From assembly GCA_028690155.1 (NCBI GenBank), contig JAQVBU010000010.1, forward strand, positions 1 to 64,000: a stretch of DNA of 64,000 nt, read 5' to 3'. The stretch's first letter is position 1. Each line of letters starts with the position of its first letter. The DNA comes from Alphaproteobacteria bacterium. GTDB lineage: Bacteria; Pseudomonadota; Alphaproteobacteria; UBA9219. The translations under genes and the position numbers were made by a program. The notes beneath the pieces were generated by a model, which worked only from the letters and a program-made list of their open reading frames with translations, made no database searches and was not told the origin of the DNA. Shown here piece by piece: positions 53,788-62,340 of this stretch.

Positions 53788-54705
53788 TTAACCCGCCATT
53801 TTAGCCACTTCAGCGGCAAAATCGCTGGTTGTCTTTTCGATTCCTTCACCCAACTGGTAGCGCACAAAGCCCGTTAGCTTGACCGGCGCCCCCAAAGCCT
53901 GGGCGGCCTTTTCGATCACGGCCGAGACCTTGCTTTCGCCGTCGATGACGAACACCTGCTCCAGAAGAACGACTTCTTCATAGAATTTACGAAGACGGCC
54001 TTCGACCATCTTCTCGATAATCGCTTCCGGCTTGCCCGAGGCGCGCGCCTGATCGGCCAGAACGTTCTTTTCCCGTTCCAGAGCCTTGGGGTCAACGTCC
54101 GCGATGCTCAACGCTTCGGGGCGCGTCGCGGCGATGTGCATGGCAATCTGCTTGCCCAGTTCGACCAACTTGGCCTTATCCGCCGTTGATTCGAGCGCCA
54201 CCAGAACGCCGATCTTGCCCAAGCCGGGCGCTGTGGCATTGTGGGTGTAGGTTGCGACCACGCCGTCGGTCACCGACAAGCTTTGCATACGGCGCAACGA
54301 CATGTTTTCGCCCACCGTGGCGACCAAATTCGTCAGGGCTTCCTGCACGGAGCCTCCCGCGGGATACGCCGCCGTTTTCAGGGCTTCGATGTCGCTCACC
54401 GTCAGGGCGATTTTGGCGGCTTCGGCGCTGAAGTTTTGGAACTTTTCGTTCAGTGCGACAAAGTCCGTTTCCGCGTTCACTTCCAAAACCACGGCTTTTT
54501 TTTCGTCGCTTGCCACGGCAATCAAGCCTTCGGCCGCGACGCGATCCGCCTTCTTGGCCGCCGCGGACAGACCTTTCTTGCGCAGCCAATCCACCGCGGC
54601 GTTCATGTCGCCCGCGGCTTCCGTCAGCGCCTTCTTGCAGTCCATCATGCCGGCGCCGCTCTTTTCGCGCAGATCTTTTACCATGCTTGCTGTAATCTCG
54701 GTCAT
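53788..54705 (-). CDS. tsf: Elongation factor Ts
   Basis: Nucleotide exchange factor for EF-Tu. The 305-residue protein has [57 protein letters not shown] with the TDFV contact motif, and a C-terminal coiled coil region. Between rpsB and tsf is a long hairpin; after tsf is a terminator, so rpsB-tsf is a separate transcript. Confidence 0.97.
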   Translation of the reverse strand: MTEITASMVKDLREKSGAGMMDCKKALTEAAGDMNAAVDWLRKKGLSAAAKKADRVAAEGLIAVASDEKKAVVLEVNAETDFVALNEKFQNFSAEAAKIALTVSDIEALKTAAYPAGGSVQEALTNLVATVGENMSLRRMQSLSVTDGVVATYTHNATAPGLGKIGVLVALESTADKAKLVELGKQIAMHIAATRPEALSIADVDPKALEREKNVLADQARASGKPEAIIEKMVEGRLRKFYEEVVLLEQVFVIDGESKVSAVIEKAAQALGAPVKLTGFVRYQLGEGIEKTTSDFAAEVAKMAG

Positions 54706-54742
54706 TTCTGCCTCCTTCGGAATTTTATGAAAATCTTATGAC

Positions 54743-54789
54743 GCGGCCCGTCTTGGATAAAACGTATGCGTTTTCCAAGAACGGGCCGC
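54743..54789. other. Long bulged hairpin between rpsB and tsf
   Basis: GCGGCCCG-T-CTTGG-(AT)-AAAACG-TATG-CGTTTT-CCAAG-A-(A)-CGGGCCGC forms a stem of about 20 base pairs with two tiny bulges. On the plus strand it is followed by TTTGTTTTT (54790-54798); on the coding strand no T tract follows. It may be an attenuator, an RNA-processing site or a two-way terminator. Confidence 0.7.
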
Positions 54790-54804
54790 TTTGTTTTTCG
54801 CGCG

Positions 54805-55581
54805 TTAAGCCTTCGCCGGTTCTTCTTCCTGAACCGTCGTTTCGCTGGCGGGCACGACGTCGGCTTCGCCGATGTCTTTGCCTTCCGCACCAAGCTCGGC
54901 CTCAATGCCGTCCAAAATCGCGTCCGCAACCATCGAACAGTAAAGGTCGATCGCCCGCGACGCATCGTCGTTCCCTGGAATCGGGTATGTAATGTTGTCG
55001 GGGACTGCGTTGCTGTCCGCAATAGCCACGATGGGGAGGCCAAGCTTGACGGCTTCGGCGATGGCGATGTCTTCTTTAAGCGTGTCGATGACAAAGATCA
55101 TGTCCGGTAGGCCGCCCATATCCTTGATGCCGCCCAACGCACGTTCCAACTTCTCTTGCTCGCGAGTCAGCTGGAGCACTTCCTTCTTCGTCATTTTCTT
55201 GGCGTCGTTTTCCAAGCGCTCGTTCAGCTCGCGCAGGCGCTTGATCGACAGGGAAATCGTCTTCCAGTTTGTCAACATGCCGCCCAGCCAGCGGTGGTTC
55301 ACATAGTACTGACCACAACGCTTGGCCGCGTCAGCCACTTTGTTTTGAGCTTGGCGTTTGGTGCCCACGAACAAGATGCGTCCGCCCGAGGCGGCCGTGT
55401 CGCGCAGAGCTTTGAGCGCACGCTGGAACATCGGAACGGTTTGTTCCAGATCCAAGATGTGCACGCCATTGCGCACGCCAAACAGATAGGGTTGCATTTT
55501 CGGGTTCCAACGGCGCGTGTTGTGGCCAAAGTGAACCCCGGCTTCAAAAAGTTGTCGTAAAGACACGACGGGCATTGTCAT
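54805..55581 (-). CDS. rpsB: Ribosomal protein S2
   Basis: The 258-residue S2 has [61 protein letters not shown] and [25 protein letters not shown]-terminal 30 residues are acidic and variable. The leader of about 190-300 bases upstream may hold the S2 autoregulatory element. Confidence 0.97.
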   Translation of the reverse strand: MTMPVVSLRQLFEAGVHFGHNTRRWNPKMQPYLFGVRNGVHILDLEQTVPMFQRALKALRDTAASGGRILFVGTKRQAQNKVADAAKRCGQYYVNHRWLGGMLTNWKTISLSIKRLRELNERLENDAKKMTKKEVLQLTREQEKLERALGGIKDMGGLPDMIFVIDTLKEDIAIAEAVKLGLPIVAIADSNAVPDNITYPIPGNDDASRAIDLYCSMVADAILDGIEAELGAEGKDIGEADVVPASETTVQEEEPAKA

Positions 55582-55888
55582 GGTGGATATCCTTTCTCCG
55601 GTTTATCCGCCGCACGCGGTGTTGAACGGAAAATCCGATCCACCGGATGGCGCTTGCAGGACATACTGCCCCCTAAGGGACATCTGCTAAGAGCCGCGCG
55701 TGCGTGAGTTTTTTCGCCCCCAAGGACCATCCCTAAGAGCACGGCGTTTTTAACCTTCGGGCTTTAAAAACGCAAGCGCTTTTACAGGAATGAATGGTTA
55801 ACGTGAACGGCGGGTTATTCTTTTTAATTTCGGCAGGATACGCTAACGTCAAAGGCGTCAGGGGCGTTTCATAATCGAGGAATCGGCG
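55582..55888. other. rpsB leader and divergent promoter region
   Basis: No gene. On the minus strand TTGCGT, 17 bases, TAAAAA (about 55780-55750) is a weak promoter candidate giving a leader of roughly 170 bases before rpsB. The leader has several short inverted repeats (for example GGATATCC near 55586) but no S2 element I can name with confidence. Confidence 0.4.
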
Positions 55889-56188
55889 ATGGCCAATAAA
55901 TACGTTAGTTTGAAAAGGCTTTCGGACGAGGCTCTCGACAAGCGTTATAAAAAGGCTTGTCAGGCAATAGACGTTTCCGCAATCTTTATTTTACTTTTGG
56001 CGGCGGGGTTTACTTTTGCTTTTAAGGAGCAGAACTATGCCGTTTTTGCTTTGAGCTGCCTTGGCGTGGGACTCGGGGCCTCCTTTCTGTTCGCAAGCGA
56101 TCATGCGGCCGAAAAGGCGCACGATGAGATTAAACGCCGTCGTCCACAGCAACCCCGGCGGGTCGAATGCTGCGTCGATCCTTGCTGA
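55889..56188 (+). CDS. Unknown small membrane protein
   Basis: The 99-residue protein has a charged N-terminal 25 residues (LSDEALDKRYKKACQ), two hydrophobic segments (VSAIFILLLAAGFTFAF and YAVFALSCLGVGLGASFLFA) and a basic, Cys-bearing tail (RRVECCVDPC). GAATCGGCG precedes ATG. No family recognised. It overlaps the following acetyltransferase start by 22 bases. Confidence 0.65.
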   Translation: MANKYVSLKRLSDEALDKRYKKACQAIDVSAIFILLLAAGFTFAFKEQNYAVFALSCLGVGLGASFLFASDHAAEKAHDEIKRRRPQQPRRVECCVDPC

Positions 56189-56814
56189 CGGCGGCAAAAG
56201 CCCCGGAAAAGCAGGGGCCCCTGTTTACTGTCGACCCTTTGAGAATATCGGATTTTTGCGCCTTGGCCGAGATGATCCCTTCCCTCGACTATCCATGGTT
56301 TTATGGAAAAAGAGCCTCGTTGGCGTCTTTTCATTACCTTGCTGCGGCCGAGGTATTCAATCATTCAAAGTTCGGGACACTTTTTCACGCTATTCGTGTC
56401 GCCGAGTCCGATGAATTGATCGGCGCCGTCGTTCTTCTTCCGGACAGAACCCAGAAGGGAAGCGCCGAGATCGGCTATTTTCTCAAACCGACGTATCATA
56501 GACGGGGCGTTGCTTCGACGGCGGCGGAAGCCGTCGTCCGGGAGGCGGTCGAGAAAGGGTGGCTGAAAAACCTTTTTGCGACCGTTCATCCGGAAAACCT
56601 GGCCAGCCGGGCGATTTTGAAAGGACTCGGCTTGCGGTGCGTCGCAGGGATCCGCGAGGGCCCCTATAAAGAACGCGACGGCGTTACGCCCGCGCCGCGC
56701 CTTTATTATGAGGGCACGGCGGCCACTATACTGCGGGCGCTTTCCTTGAGAGCCTCCCAACCCAAACCCGCTGTTTCCCTTGTTCGTCAAGACGCGCCGC
56801 AGCATCGTCTTTGA
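56167..56814 (+). CDS. GNAT-family acetyltransferase (RimJ/RimL type)
   Basis: The 215-residue protein has the GNAT core: LIGAVVLLPDRTQKGSAEIGYFLKPTYHRRGVASTAAEAVVREAVEKG with the acetyl-CoA loop RRGVAS, then LFATVHPENLASRAILKGLGLRCVAG. Substrate not known. The start at 56167 overlaps the small membrane protein gene; a later start near 56221 is possible. The 200 bases after it hold no gene I recognise. Confidence 0.85.
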   Translation: MLRRSLLTAAKAPEKQGPLFTVDPLRISDFCALAEMIPSLDYPWFYGKRASLASFHYLAAAEVFNHSKFGTLFHAIRVAESDELIGAVVLLPDRTQKGSAEIGYFLKPTYHRRGVASTAAEAVVREAVEKGWLKNLFATVHPENLASRAILKGLGLRCVAGIREGPYKERDGVTPAPRLYYEGTAATILRALSLRASQPKPAVSLVRQDAPQHRL

Positions 56815-57014
56815 GCGTCGGGGACTGGTTTCTTGAAAGAAAATTCCTAAATTCTGGGTAAGCTGAAAAAAGCCATTCAGAATGCCTCAGGAGCGTCCAA
56901 AGGGCCGGCAGTATCGTGTCTCCGGTTTTTTGATCCATCAAGGAGCCATACGAATAGAGCCAAAAAGCTTTTGAGTCTGTTTAAGGAAGCAGCGCAGGAA
57001 GCGCATCGACGGCG

Positions 57015-57803
57015 TTAGTTACCCAAAAGATTGCCTATGGCGTCGCCGACGCCGCTTTCGTCGACGGCATCTTTCACGGCTTTAATTCCCTGTTCGCCCA
57101 CATCGCGCACATTTTTCATAACGGCCGATTGGCCTACTTGAATGGCCTCGTCCGTAATCTTGCTTAGAAGCCGTTGGGCAATTTCAGCCGGACTTGCGCC
57201 GTCTTTGTCTTCCTTTCCGATGTTCGTCATTGTAATGGTCGGGAGACCTACGGATATTTTTTTACCCTCCAAAAGCGCATGCGAAAGATGAACCTGTCCG
57301 TTGCTGATGATCAGACGTTCGATTACAAGGTTACGGCCTTGCCCCTCGTTTTTCCCCGTTTCTTTGGCCCCGGCTTTATTGTCTTTTGTGAGCGCCGCTG
57401 TGTAGGCTTGTATGTTTTTCTGTAGGGTTTGAAGATTGGTATCGCCGTTTTGCGCGACCTCGTAGGTAATTTCAGGGGCGTCGATCAAGACCTTGCGAAG
57501 GACAATCGGCCCGTTTCCTGCGATCGACGAGGGATCAATCTCGACCGAGACTTCTCCAAACGACATGGCTTTGTCCGTTTTGAACCCTTCGGGGTTGCCA
57601 AGCTTGAAATTTTTTAGTGTTCCCGTGCCAGAAGCAAGCGATATATCAACGCGTCCCAGCGTTGTTTGTGCTTTTGTCACGGCGGTTCCGTATGTCTCAA
57701 CGGCCCTGCGAACAAGCGAGTCCAGATTCGATCCAACGAAGATAACGCTGATCAAAACAAGGGCAAAAAGGGCGGCAACGCCCCAAACGATTTTCTTTTT
57801 CAT
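57015..57803 (-). CDS. AsmA/DUF748-like membrane-anchored periplasmic protein
   Basis: The 262-residue protein has an N-terminal anchor (IVWGVAALFALVLISVIFVGS) and a beta-rich body with the AsmA-like pattern TTLGRVDISLASGTGTLKNFKLGNPEGF, SVEIDPSSIAGNGPIVLRKVLIDAPEITYE, and IERLIISNGQVHLSHALLEGKKISVGLP. The C-terminal 70 residues are amphipathic helices. AsmA-like proteins are linked to lipid transfer to the outer membrane; this short version may be partial in function. No frameshift seen. Confidence 0.75.
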   Translation of the reverse strand: MKKKIVWGVAALFALVLISVIFVGSNLDSLVRRAVETYGTAVTKAQTTLGRVDISLASGTGTLKNFKLGNPEGFKTDKAMSFGEVSVEIDPSSIAGNGPIVLRKVLIDAPEITYEVAQNGDTNLQTLQKNIQAYTAALTKDNKAGAKETGKNEGQGRNLVIERLIISNGQVHLSHALLEGKKISVGLPTITMTNIGKEDKDGASPAEIAQRLLSKITDEAIQVGQSAVMKNVRDVGEQGIKAVKDAVDESGVGDAIGNLLGN

Positions 57804-57976
57804 GAGGAAAGTCTCCTGTCAAAGAAAGGGATCGCGGAAGACCGCGCTTTTTATATTAACGTTAAAACGACATATTGGGAAGGGATGCGCGTGGTGGTGT
57901 CAAGGGTAGGCGATTTTTCGGGTGCTGTCGTCATCCTTGCCGTTTTGGGGACCTTGCTTGGCGGTTAACAAAAAGG

Positions 57977-58030
57977 GAGAGCCTTTACCGCCCGCGCAAA
58001 AAGCGCCAGCCTTTTCGAGAAAAGCTCTAG
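57977..58030. repeat. Palindromic repeat type B, at HAD gene stop
   Basis: Contains GAGAGCCTTTACCGC at one end and CTTTTCGAGAAAAGCTCTAG at the other, pairing as GAGAGC...GCTCT. The TAG at 58029-58027 on the minus strand is the stop codon of the HAD gene. No type A partner is found next to it. Confidence 0.82.
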
Positions 58031-58830
58031 CAAGGCGCCAGCGAGAAAACCGCGCTTTTTTTGACGGGAGGATTTGGACGGTTGTGCCCATTTGAAATAT
58101 AGATGCAATAAGCGCCAGCCTCTACCATTCTTCCACACGTTCCTTCGCTGTCCTCGAAGGCAATGACGTCGGCCATTGTCAGGCCTAATTGCTTAACGAA
58201 AGAAGCCATGTATTTGGTTTTGTCCGCTTCACGTTCGCCGTGTTCGTTCAGTCGATTAAACACGCGCGTTCCGTTTTCAGCGATTTTGTTTTTGCTGTCA
58301 TAAGCAAAAATTTTTCCGCCTGTGTACGTCCCCAAGGTCATCTCGCCGCCGAAATAGCTATCGAGCTTCCAATAATTAAGAAGCTTTCGAATGCCTTCAT
58401 CGGTCCCGTTCGAGACGATGATGCACGGGATGCCTTTGTCGTTCGCTTTTTTTATCGCTTCAACAATCAACGGATTGGGCGTTTGCCTTTCCGCTATAAT
58501 GCGGTCCAAGTACATCTCGTGGTGCATTGCCTTGAGCTGTTCAAACGTAGGACACGTCTCGCGCCATTTTTGATTTCCGTTCGCTTCAAAAATTTTGATA
58601 AATTCGGCGAGCGTTAAATCAACCGGTGGTCCGGAAAAGGCCGAAGCCGTAGCGTAGTCATACGAATCTTCAGCGTAAAGATTCAGCATTTCTTGATACG
58701 CTTGGGCGCGGGAATGCTCCGTATCCGGCCCAAGACATCCGTCAAGATCGACATAGACAAGCCACGCTTTATTGCAAATGAAATGACTAACGTCCCTAAA
58801 TGTTTGGATGTTGGCTTCCCAGAGTTCCAT
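58027..58830 (-). CDS. HAD-superfamily hydrolase
   Basis: The 267-residue protein has motif I DLDG with D28 and D30 (VYVDLDGCLG), motif II IIVSNGTDEG, motif III lysine near KNKIAENG, and motif IV VIAFEDSEGTCGRMVEAG. A cap of about 110 residues is inserted after motif I, fitting a C1-capped phosphatase such as phosphoglycolate phosphatase-like enzymes. Substrate unknown. ATG 58830. Its TAG stop belongs to the palindromic element 57977-58030. Confidence 0.85.
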   Translation of the reverse strand: MELWEANIQTFRDVSHFICNKAWLVYVDLDGCLGPDTEHSRAQAYQEMLNLYAEDSYDYATASAFSGPPVDLTLAEFIKIFEANGNQKWRETCPTFEQLKAMHHEMYLDRIIAERQTPNPLIVEAIKKANDKGIPCIIVSNGTDEGIRKLLNYWKLDSYFGGEMTLGTYTGGKIFAYDSKNKIAENGTRVFNRLNEHGEREADKTKYMASFVKQLGLTMADVIAFEDSEGTCGRMVEAGAYCIYISNGHNRPNPPVKKSAVFSLAPC

Positions 58831-59156
58831 TTATTTTTCTTTGCGGGCTATATTTTAAATAATGCTTTTTTTTATCACGGCGCAAAGCGTTCTTCCAGAA
58901 ATTTTGTGGCGTCCCATGCGGGCGGCATTAACCCTGTTTTGAAAAAAGTTCTTTCCGTTCAGCAAGGGAAAGCCCTCCACCGCGGCGTTCTCAACGGCAA
59001 CGGGGCATGGTTGCGGTTGTTTGCGGATAGAAAAAGAGAAGAATGACATAGCGGCTTCGGTGCCCGGGGCTACCTCATGCGTTCCGGCTTGCGGTGTGAA
59101 CAGCCTATGGTTCGGTTTATTCCGTAGAAGAATGAAGGCCCCGGCGGTTGCGCTGG
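58831..59156. other. Intergenic region, no gene recognised
   Basis: About 325 bases between the HAD gene start and the tRNA. Short frames exist on both strands but none has a ribosome site, codon pattern or product that can be supported. An AT-rich stretch at 58840-58880 likely holds the HAD gene promoter. Confidence 0.4.
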
Positions 59157-59233
59157 TGGTGCGCCCTGGCAGATTCGAACTGCCGACCTGCCGCTTAGAA
59201 GGCGGCTGCTCTATCCTGCTGAGCTAAGGGCGC
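59157..59233 (-). tRNA. tRNA-Arg (anticodon TCT)
   Basis: Minus strand 77 bases: acceptor GCGCCCT/AGGGCGC, D arm with TAGCTCAGCAGGATAGAGCA, anticodon stem GCCGC/GCGGC around loop CTTCTAA with anticodon TCT (reads AGA), T arm CGGCAGTTCGAATCTGCC... and encoded 3' CCA (59159-59157). No prophage attachment duplicate of this tRNA was seen in the window. Confidence 0.95.
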
Positions 59234-59273
59234 TTTGGGGCAAAGAGTCTGCCGCAAGGTTGCTAATATTTCG

Positions 59274-59912
59274 TTAGGGGTCAAGCGGTTCTTCACGCAG
59301 CTTTTTATTATAGGGCTCTTTATAAGGTTCCGCTTTTGCCCACAATGTTTCCCAATTCTTAATATATCGTGCCGCCAAGTCCGGACTTTGCCACAACACG
59401 AGCACGTTTTCCGCATTTTTATATTCCGCTGCCGCGGAATAGTTAAACGATCCCGTTTCGAGGCTTTCTTCGTCAACGATGATGTACTTGTTGTGTTGAA
59501 GCGTATGCGTAATGTCCACGCGGACGGTTACGTGGTTTTCTTGCAAGCGGTTTACGACCGAGTGGCTGTTGCTTTGGATTTGCCCGTGGTCCACAAGCAC
59601 GCGCACATCGACGCCTTTTTCTTTCGCGTTAATCAGCGCTTGCGCGATGGGGCGTGATGTCAGCGAGTAGGCGGCCATGCGGACTGTTTTTTTGGCCGAG
59701 CCGATGAGTTTTGTCACAAGCGTCGTCGCGTCGCCGTTCGGCGAGAACGCGACTTCCGACGAGGTTGGGCGGGCAGCCTGTTCAACTTTGCTGCCTTGCA
59801 GGGCTTCGATGAGGCATTGGGACAAAGAGGCGCCGACCGCCGGTTCGGGCGCAAGCAACAAACCGAACGATAAAAGGCAATAAAAGAACGCAACAATACG
59901 GGAAGAGGCCAT
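59274..59912 (-). CDS. Secreted phospholipase D-like nuclease
   Basis: The 212-residue protein has a signal peptide (RIVAFFYCLLSFGLLLAPEPAVGA, residues 5-28) and one HKD motif: H140-N-K142 ... D147, with GSFN at 154-157 and NAEN downstream. This single-HKD form is the Nuc/endonuclease type found as periplasmic nucleases, which act as dimers on DNA. FSPNGDATTLVTKLIGSAKKTVRMAAYSLT is the matching N-terminal half. Could degrade incoming or environmental DNA. Confidence 0.9.
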   Translation of the reverse strand: MASSRIVAFFYCLLSFGLLLAPEPAVGASLSQCLIEALQGSKVEQAARPTSSEVAFSPNGDATTLVTKLIGSAKKTVRMAAYSLTSRPIAQALINAKEKGVDVRVLVDHGQIQSNSHSVVNRLQENHVTVRVDITHTLQHNKYIIVDEESLETGSFNYSAAAEYKNAENVLVLWQSPDLAARYIKNWETLWAKAEPYKEPYNKKLREEPLDP

Positions 59913-60245
59913 GGATCGCCAAGAGAAGGAGAACCGTTGTTTCTTCGGATACCAACTTCCGTCGGTTCTGCCAACGTTTTTCCCCCTTAGCCGACGGCCG
60001 TCATAATTTTTTTTGTCATATTAAAAGTCTCGTTACCCTTTTCGGGTAAACCATTGCCTTTCGTCGTCATCCTATGGTTCCGAACGAGAAAAATAGTTCG
60101 TTAACCTTAACATGCCGTCATGAAAACATTTTTTGATGTTTTCCTTATGGTATATTGACATGTATAGAGATTAACGCGGCGTTTTTTGGTGTTTGTTTTT
60201 TTGTTGATTGCTTTTTTAGCGTCTTTTCTTTTGGAGATTTTGATT
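59913..60245. promoter_or_regulatory. Intergenic region with promoter-like A+T-rich sequence
   Basis: No gene. The perfect inverted repeat GAAAACAT-N6-ATGTTTTC lies at 60122-60143, with TATATT at 60151-60156 and TGTATAGA at 60161-60168 downstream. The A+T-rich composition and the spacing to ATG 60246 suggest the promoter and an operator of the following two genes. TTAACCTTAAC lies at 60100-60110. Confidence 0.45.
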
Positions 60246-60563
60246 ATGGCAAAAACGTTCTCGAATAGGGCTGAAATGTTGCCGCCTCTTCCTGTCGCCT
60301 TGCCTTCGGCGTCGGGCTCTGCCGCCGTTTCGGCTCATCGATGGATGGAGGGACGTTGTTCGCCGGCTCGAGATATTCCCCTTAATCCCAATCAAAGGAC
60401 ATCAATTGCCGCAATGGTTTCTTATGTTTCCGGGCGTCTAGGCCTAAGCGAAATGACCGTCGAGCGCCGTTTTTCCGACCACTTCAATATCCCCAACCCT
60501 CATTGTCTTCCTTCCACTCTTTTTGATCAGGCTATTCGCTTCTTGGCCGACATGAAATCTTAA
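60246..60563 (+). CDS. Unknown small protein with helical C-terminal half
   Basis: The 105-residue protein has a Pro/Ala-rich first third (MLPPLPVALPSASGSAAVS), then a compact helical part (NQRTSIAAMVSYVSGRLGLSEMTVERRFSDHFNIPNPHCL ... LFDQAIRFLADM). It looks like a small helical fold, perhaps DNA or protein binding; no family recognised. GGAGATTTTGATT precedes ATG 60246; upstream in-frame ATG 60186 encodes a hydrophobic run and would give a signal anchor (FVFLLIAFLASFLLEILI), so export cannot be excluded. Followed after 15 bases by the 13-residue repeat gene. Confidence 0.6.
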   Translation: MAKTFSNRAEMLPPLPVALPSASGSAAVSAHRWMEGRCSPARDIPLNPNQRTSIAAMVSYVSGRLGLSEMTVERRFSDHFNIPNPHCLPSTLFDQAIRFLADMKS

Positions 60564-60578
60564 GTTAAACTGTTTTTG

Positions 60579-60980
60579 ATGAAGCACTCTTCTGCAATGG
60601 TTCTTTTGATGGGGGCTCTCGTGACCCCCTTTTCTTTTGCGTGGGCAACGCCGGATTCGTTGCATCGGACGCACTATGTTTCCTTGGCTGAACGCTTCTA
60701 TCCGCGCGCCGAGGCTGCCGAACAGGTTCGGCGACTTATTCCTCTCGCATCGGCGGCGCCTTCAAGCGACCGCTTTCTTCCGCATCCCGAGGCCGCGCCT
60801 TTGGCCAGGCGTTTTTTGCCGTTGCCTCACGCCGCTCCACGGACGGTTCGGTTTTTGCCTCAGCCCCAGCGCAATTTGGAGGCCAAACGTTTTATCCCGC
60901 GTCCTTCTTCAGCACCCCAAGCGACACGAATCATCCCTCGCGCCGCAGCGGCCCCTACGGTCACGCGCTTTCTTCCCTGA
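60579..60980 (+). CDS. Secreted protein of 13-residue RFLP repeats
   Basis: The 133-residue protein has a signal peptide (MKHSSAMVLLMGALVTPFSFAWA, cleavage near residue 23) and, from residue 39, seven full 13-residue repeats plus a final RFLP: R-(F/L/I)-(L/I/Y)-P-x-(P/A)-x-(A/S)-A-P-x3. Units such as RFLPHPEAAPLAR, RFLPLPHAAPRTV, RFIPRPSSAPQAT are obvious. Proline and arginine rich and probably extended. No family recognised. ATG 60579 chosen over TTG 60576. It forms a probable operon with the gene upstream. Confidence 0.8.
   Translation: MKHSSAMVLLMGALVTPFSFAWATPDSLHRTHYVSLAERFYPRAEAAEQVRRLIPLASAAPSSDRFLPHPEAAPLARRFLPLPHAAPRTVRFLPQPQRNLEAKRFIPRPSSAPQATRIIPRAAAAPTVTRFLP
60693..60977 (+). repeat. 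39-base tandem repeat array in coding sequence
   Basis: Seven diverged units of 39 bases plus 12 bases encode the 13-residue repeats. They are conserved at protein level more than DNA level, indicating an old array kept by selection. Confidence 0.8.
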
Positions 60981-61001
60981 AAACCGACTTTTCGAAAAGC
61001 G

Positions 61002-62228
61002 TTAGCGAATGTAAACGTGGACTTCCGGCGACTGAGCCGTTTTGTCTTGCATCCGCGTTTGCGTAATCTTTGACGGAGGCAGGCCCAGCTTTATGAGGGC
61101 GCGGTTGACTTCGTCCGCCTTGCTCTTCGCTATTTGCTGCTGTTCGACAATCGTGGCGGAATCGCCGCTGGCCGGCGTTACGGCAACGATTGAGAACGTG
61201 GCGTTCGGGCGACGTTCCAAGGCAACATTGACGGCTTGAGCCAATTGTTGCTCATAATCGACGTCCGGCTGGTTGAACCGGATCAGCACAAGGAGGTGTC
61301 CCACCGACGGGATATCTCCGGCGGCTGTTGTCTCGGACACGTCGATCGTTTCGTCAAGATCCTCTTCGGACACAAGAGACGCTGGCGCCGCCTGAGGTTG
61401 AGAGGTGCGCTCATTAATCGAAACCGTCATGACGGGCGGCGGATTGACGACGACGGGCCTGTTCGACAGGCTGTTCCCCAAAAGTTCGCCGCGGCTGATC
61501 GCAAAGGCCAACGCTTGAAGGTTCGCGCGTTCCGTCGTCAGGTAGTTCGACTGGCGTTGAATGTCCGCGGTCGTTTGGTTGCGCAGGTAATCAAGCTGGA
61601 CGACCAGACGGCTGACTTCGTCGTGCAGCATTTTCAATTGATCGTGATCCTCATCCACGGCGCCCGAAAGATCGTAGGCCGCCTGAATCGATCCCAAAAG
61701 GTACGACGCAACCGACGCATCCGCATCGACCGCGATTTGAAGCGAGTTCAGCCGGTTCAACGACGTCGTCACCTCGCTGAGGCAAGCGTCCGCTTCTTCC
61801 CATTGACGCAGAAGGATCGGGTTGCCCTTGGTCGTTCCGTTTTGCAAACGCGCGGTAATCGCCGCCACGGCGCTGTGATACTGGACCGCGCCTGCCGTGC
61901 CGCTTGTCCGTAAAATGGCAAATTCGTTCGAGTTTAGGTTCACCGAAGCGCGAAGCTTGAGAACCTCATCGCGCAAAGCTTGCGCGCGGTCGCCGACAAC
62001 CGTGCCGCTGGAGGGCCCGAAATTGGCCAACCCGTCATTGCTGACGCTCGATGTTGCCAACGCAAGGGAAGGATCGAGCGGGGCCGGAGACTCACTGACG
62101 ATGATTTGGGTCAAGTTGTTGGTGGCCGCCACCGCCGGTTTCGCCCCGGCGGGATAGGCTGCAAGGACCAGGACGGACGCTGCAGCGAGGAGATTCATCC
62201 TGGAAATTCTCGTGCCTTGGATCGACAT
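61002..62228 (-). CDS. Exported protein with OmpA-like C-terminal pattern
   Basis: The 408-residue protein has a signal peptide (MNLLAAASVLVLAAYPAGAKP, so a start at residue 11 is also possible), a helical middle with coiled-coil character (residues about 80-270: LRDEVLKLRASVNLNSNEFAILRTSG, MLHDEVSRLVVQLDYLRNQTT), a disordered linker, and a C-terminal part HLLVLIRFNQPDVDYEQQL ... QQIAKSKADEVNRALIKLGLPPSKI ... VHVYIR, resembling the peptidoglycan-binding OmpA fold in length and helix order. Not a textbook OmpA motif. Role in envelope is inferred. Confidence 0.7.
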   Translation of the reverse strand: MSIQGTRISRMNLLAAASVLVLAAYPAGAKPAVAATNNLTQIIVSESPAPLDPSLALATSSVSNDGLANFGPSSGTVVGDRAQALRDEVLKLRASVNLNSNEFAILRTSGTAGAVQYHSAVAAITARLQNGTTKGNPILLRQWEEADACLSEVTTSLNRLNSLQIAVDADASVASYLLGSIQAAYDLSGAVDEDHDQLKMLHDEVSRLVVQLDYLRNQTTADIQRQSNYLTTERANLQALAFAISRGELLGNSLSNRPVVVNPPPVMTVSINERTSQPQAAPASLVSEEDLDETIDVSETTAAGDIPSVGHLLVLIRFNQPDVDYEQQLAQAVNVALERRPNATFSIVAVTPASGDSATIVEQQQIAKSKADEVNRALIKLGLPPSKITQTRMQDKTAQSPEVHVYIR

Positions 62229-62340
62229 TGTGCATCACCTTCTTGTTGGCAACCGCGAAGCGGTAAACTTATCGCCCGAATCTCTTCTTGTCTAATGAAT
62301 AGTTGTCAAGAATCCAAGCCCTTACATAAAGAATCAACGT

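Noticed and set aside
60579..60980. 13-residue repeat protein as an antifreeze or collagen-like protein
   Set aside because: The period is 13, not 3 or 11, and no Gly-x-y or Thr-rich pattern is present.
61236..61913. Plus-strand frame of 225 codons opposite the exported OmpA-like protein
   Set aside because: Basic, low-complexity shadow of the real gene on the minus strand; no ribosome site.
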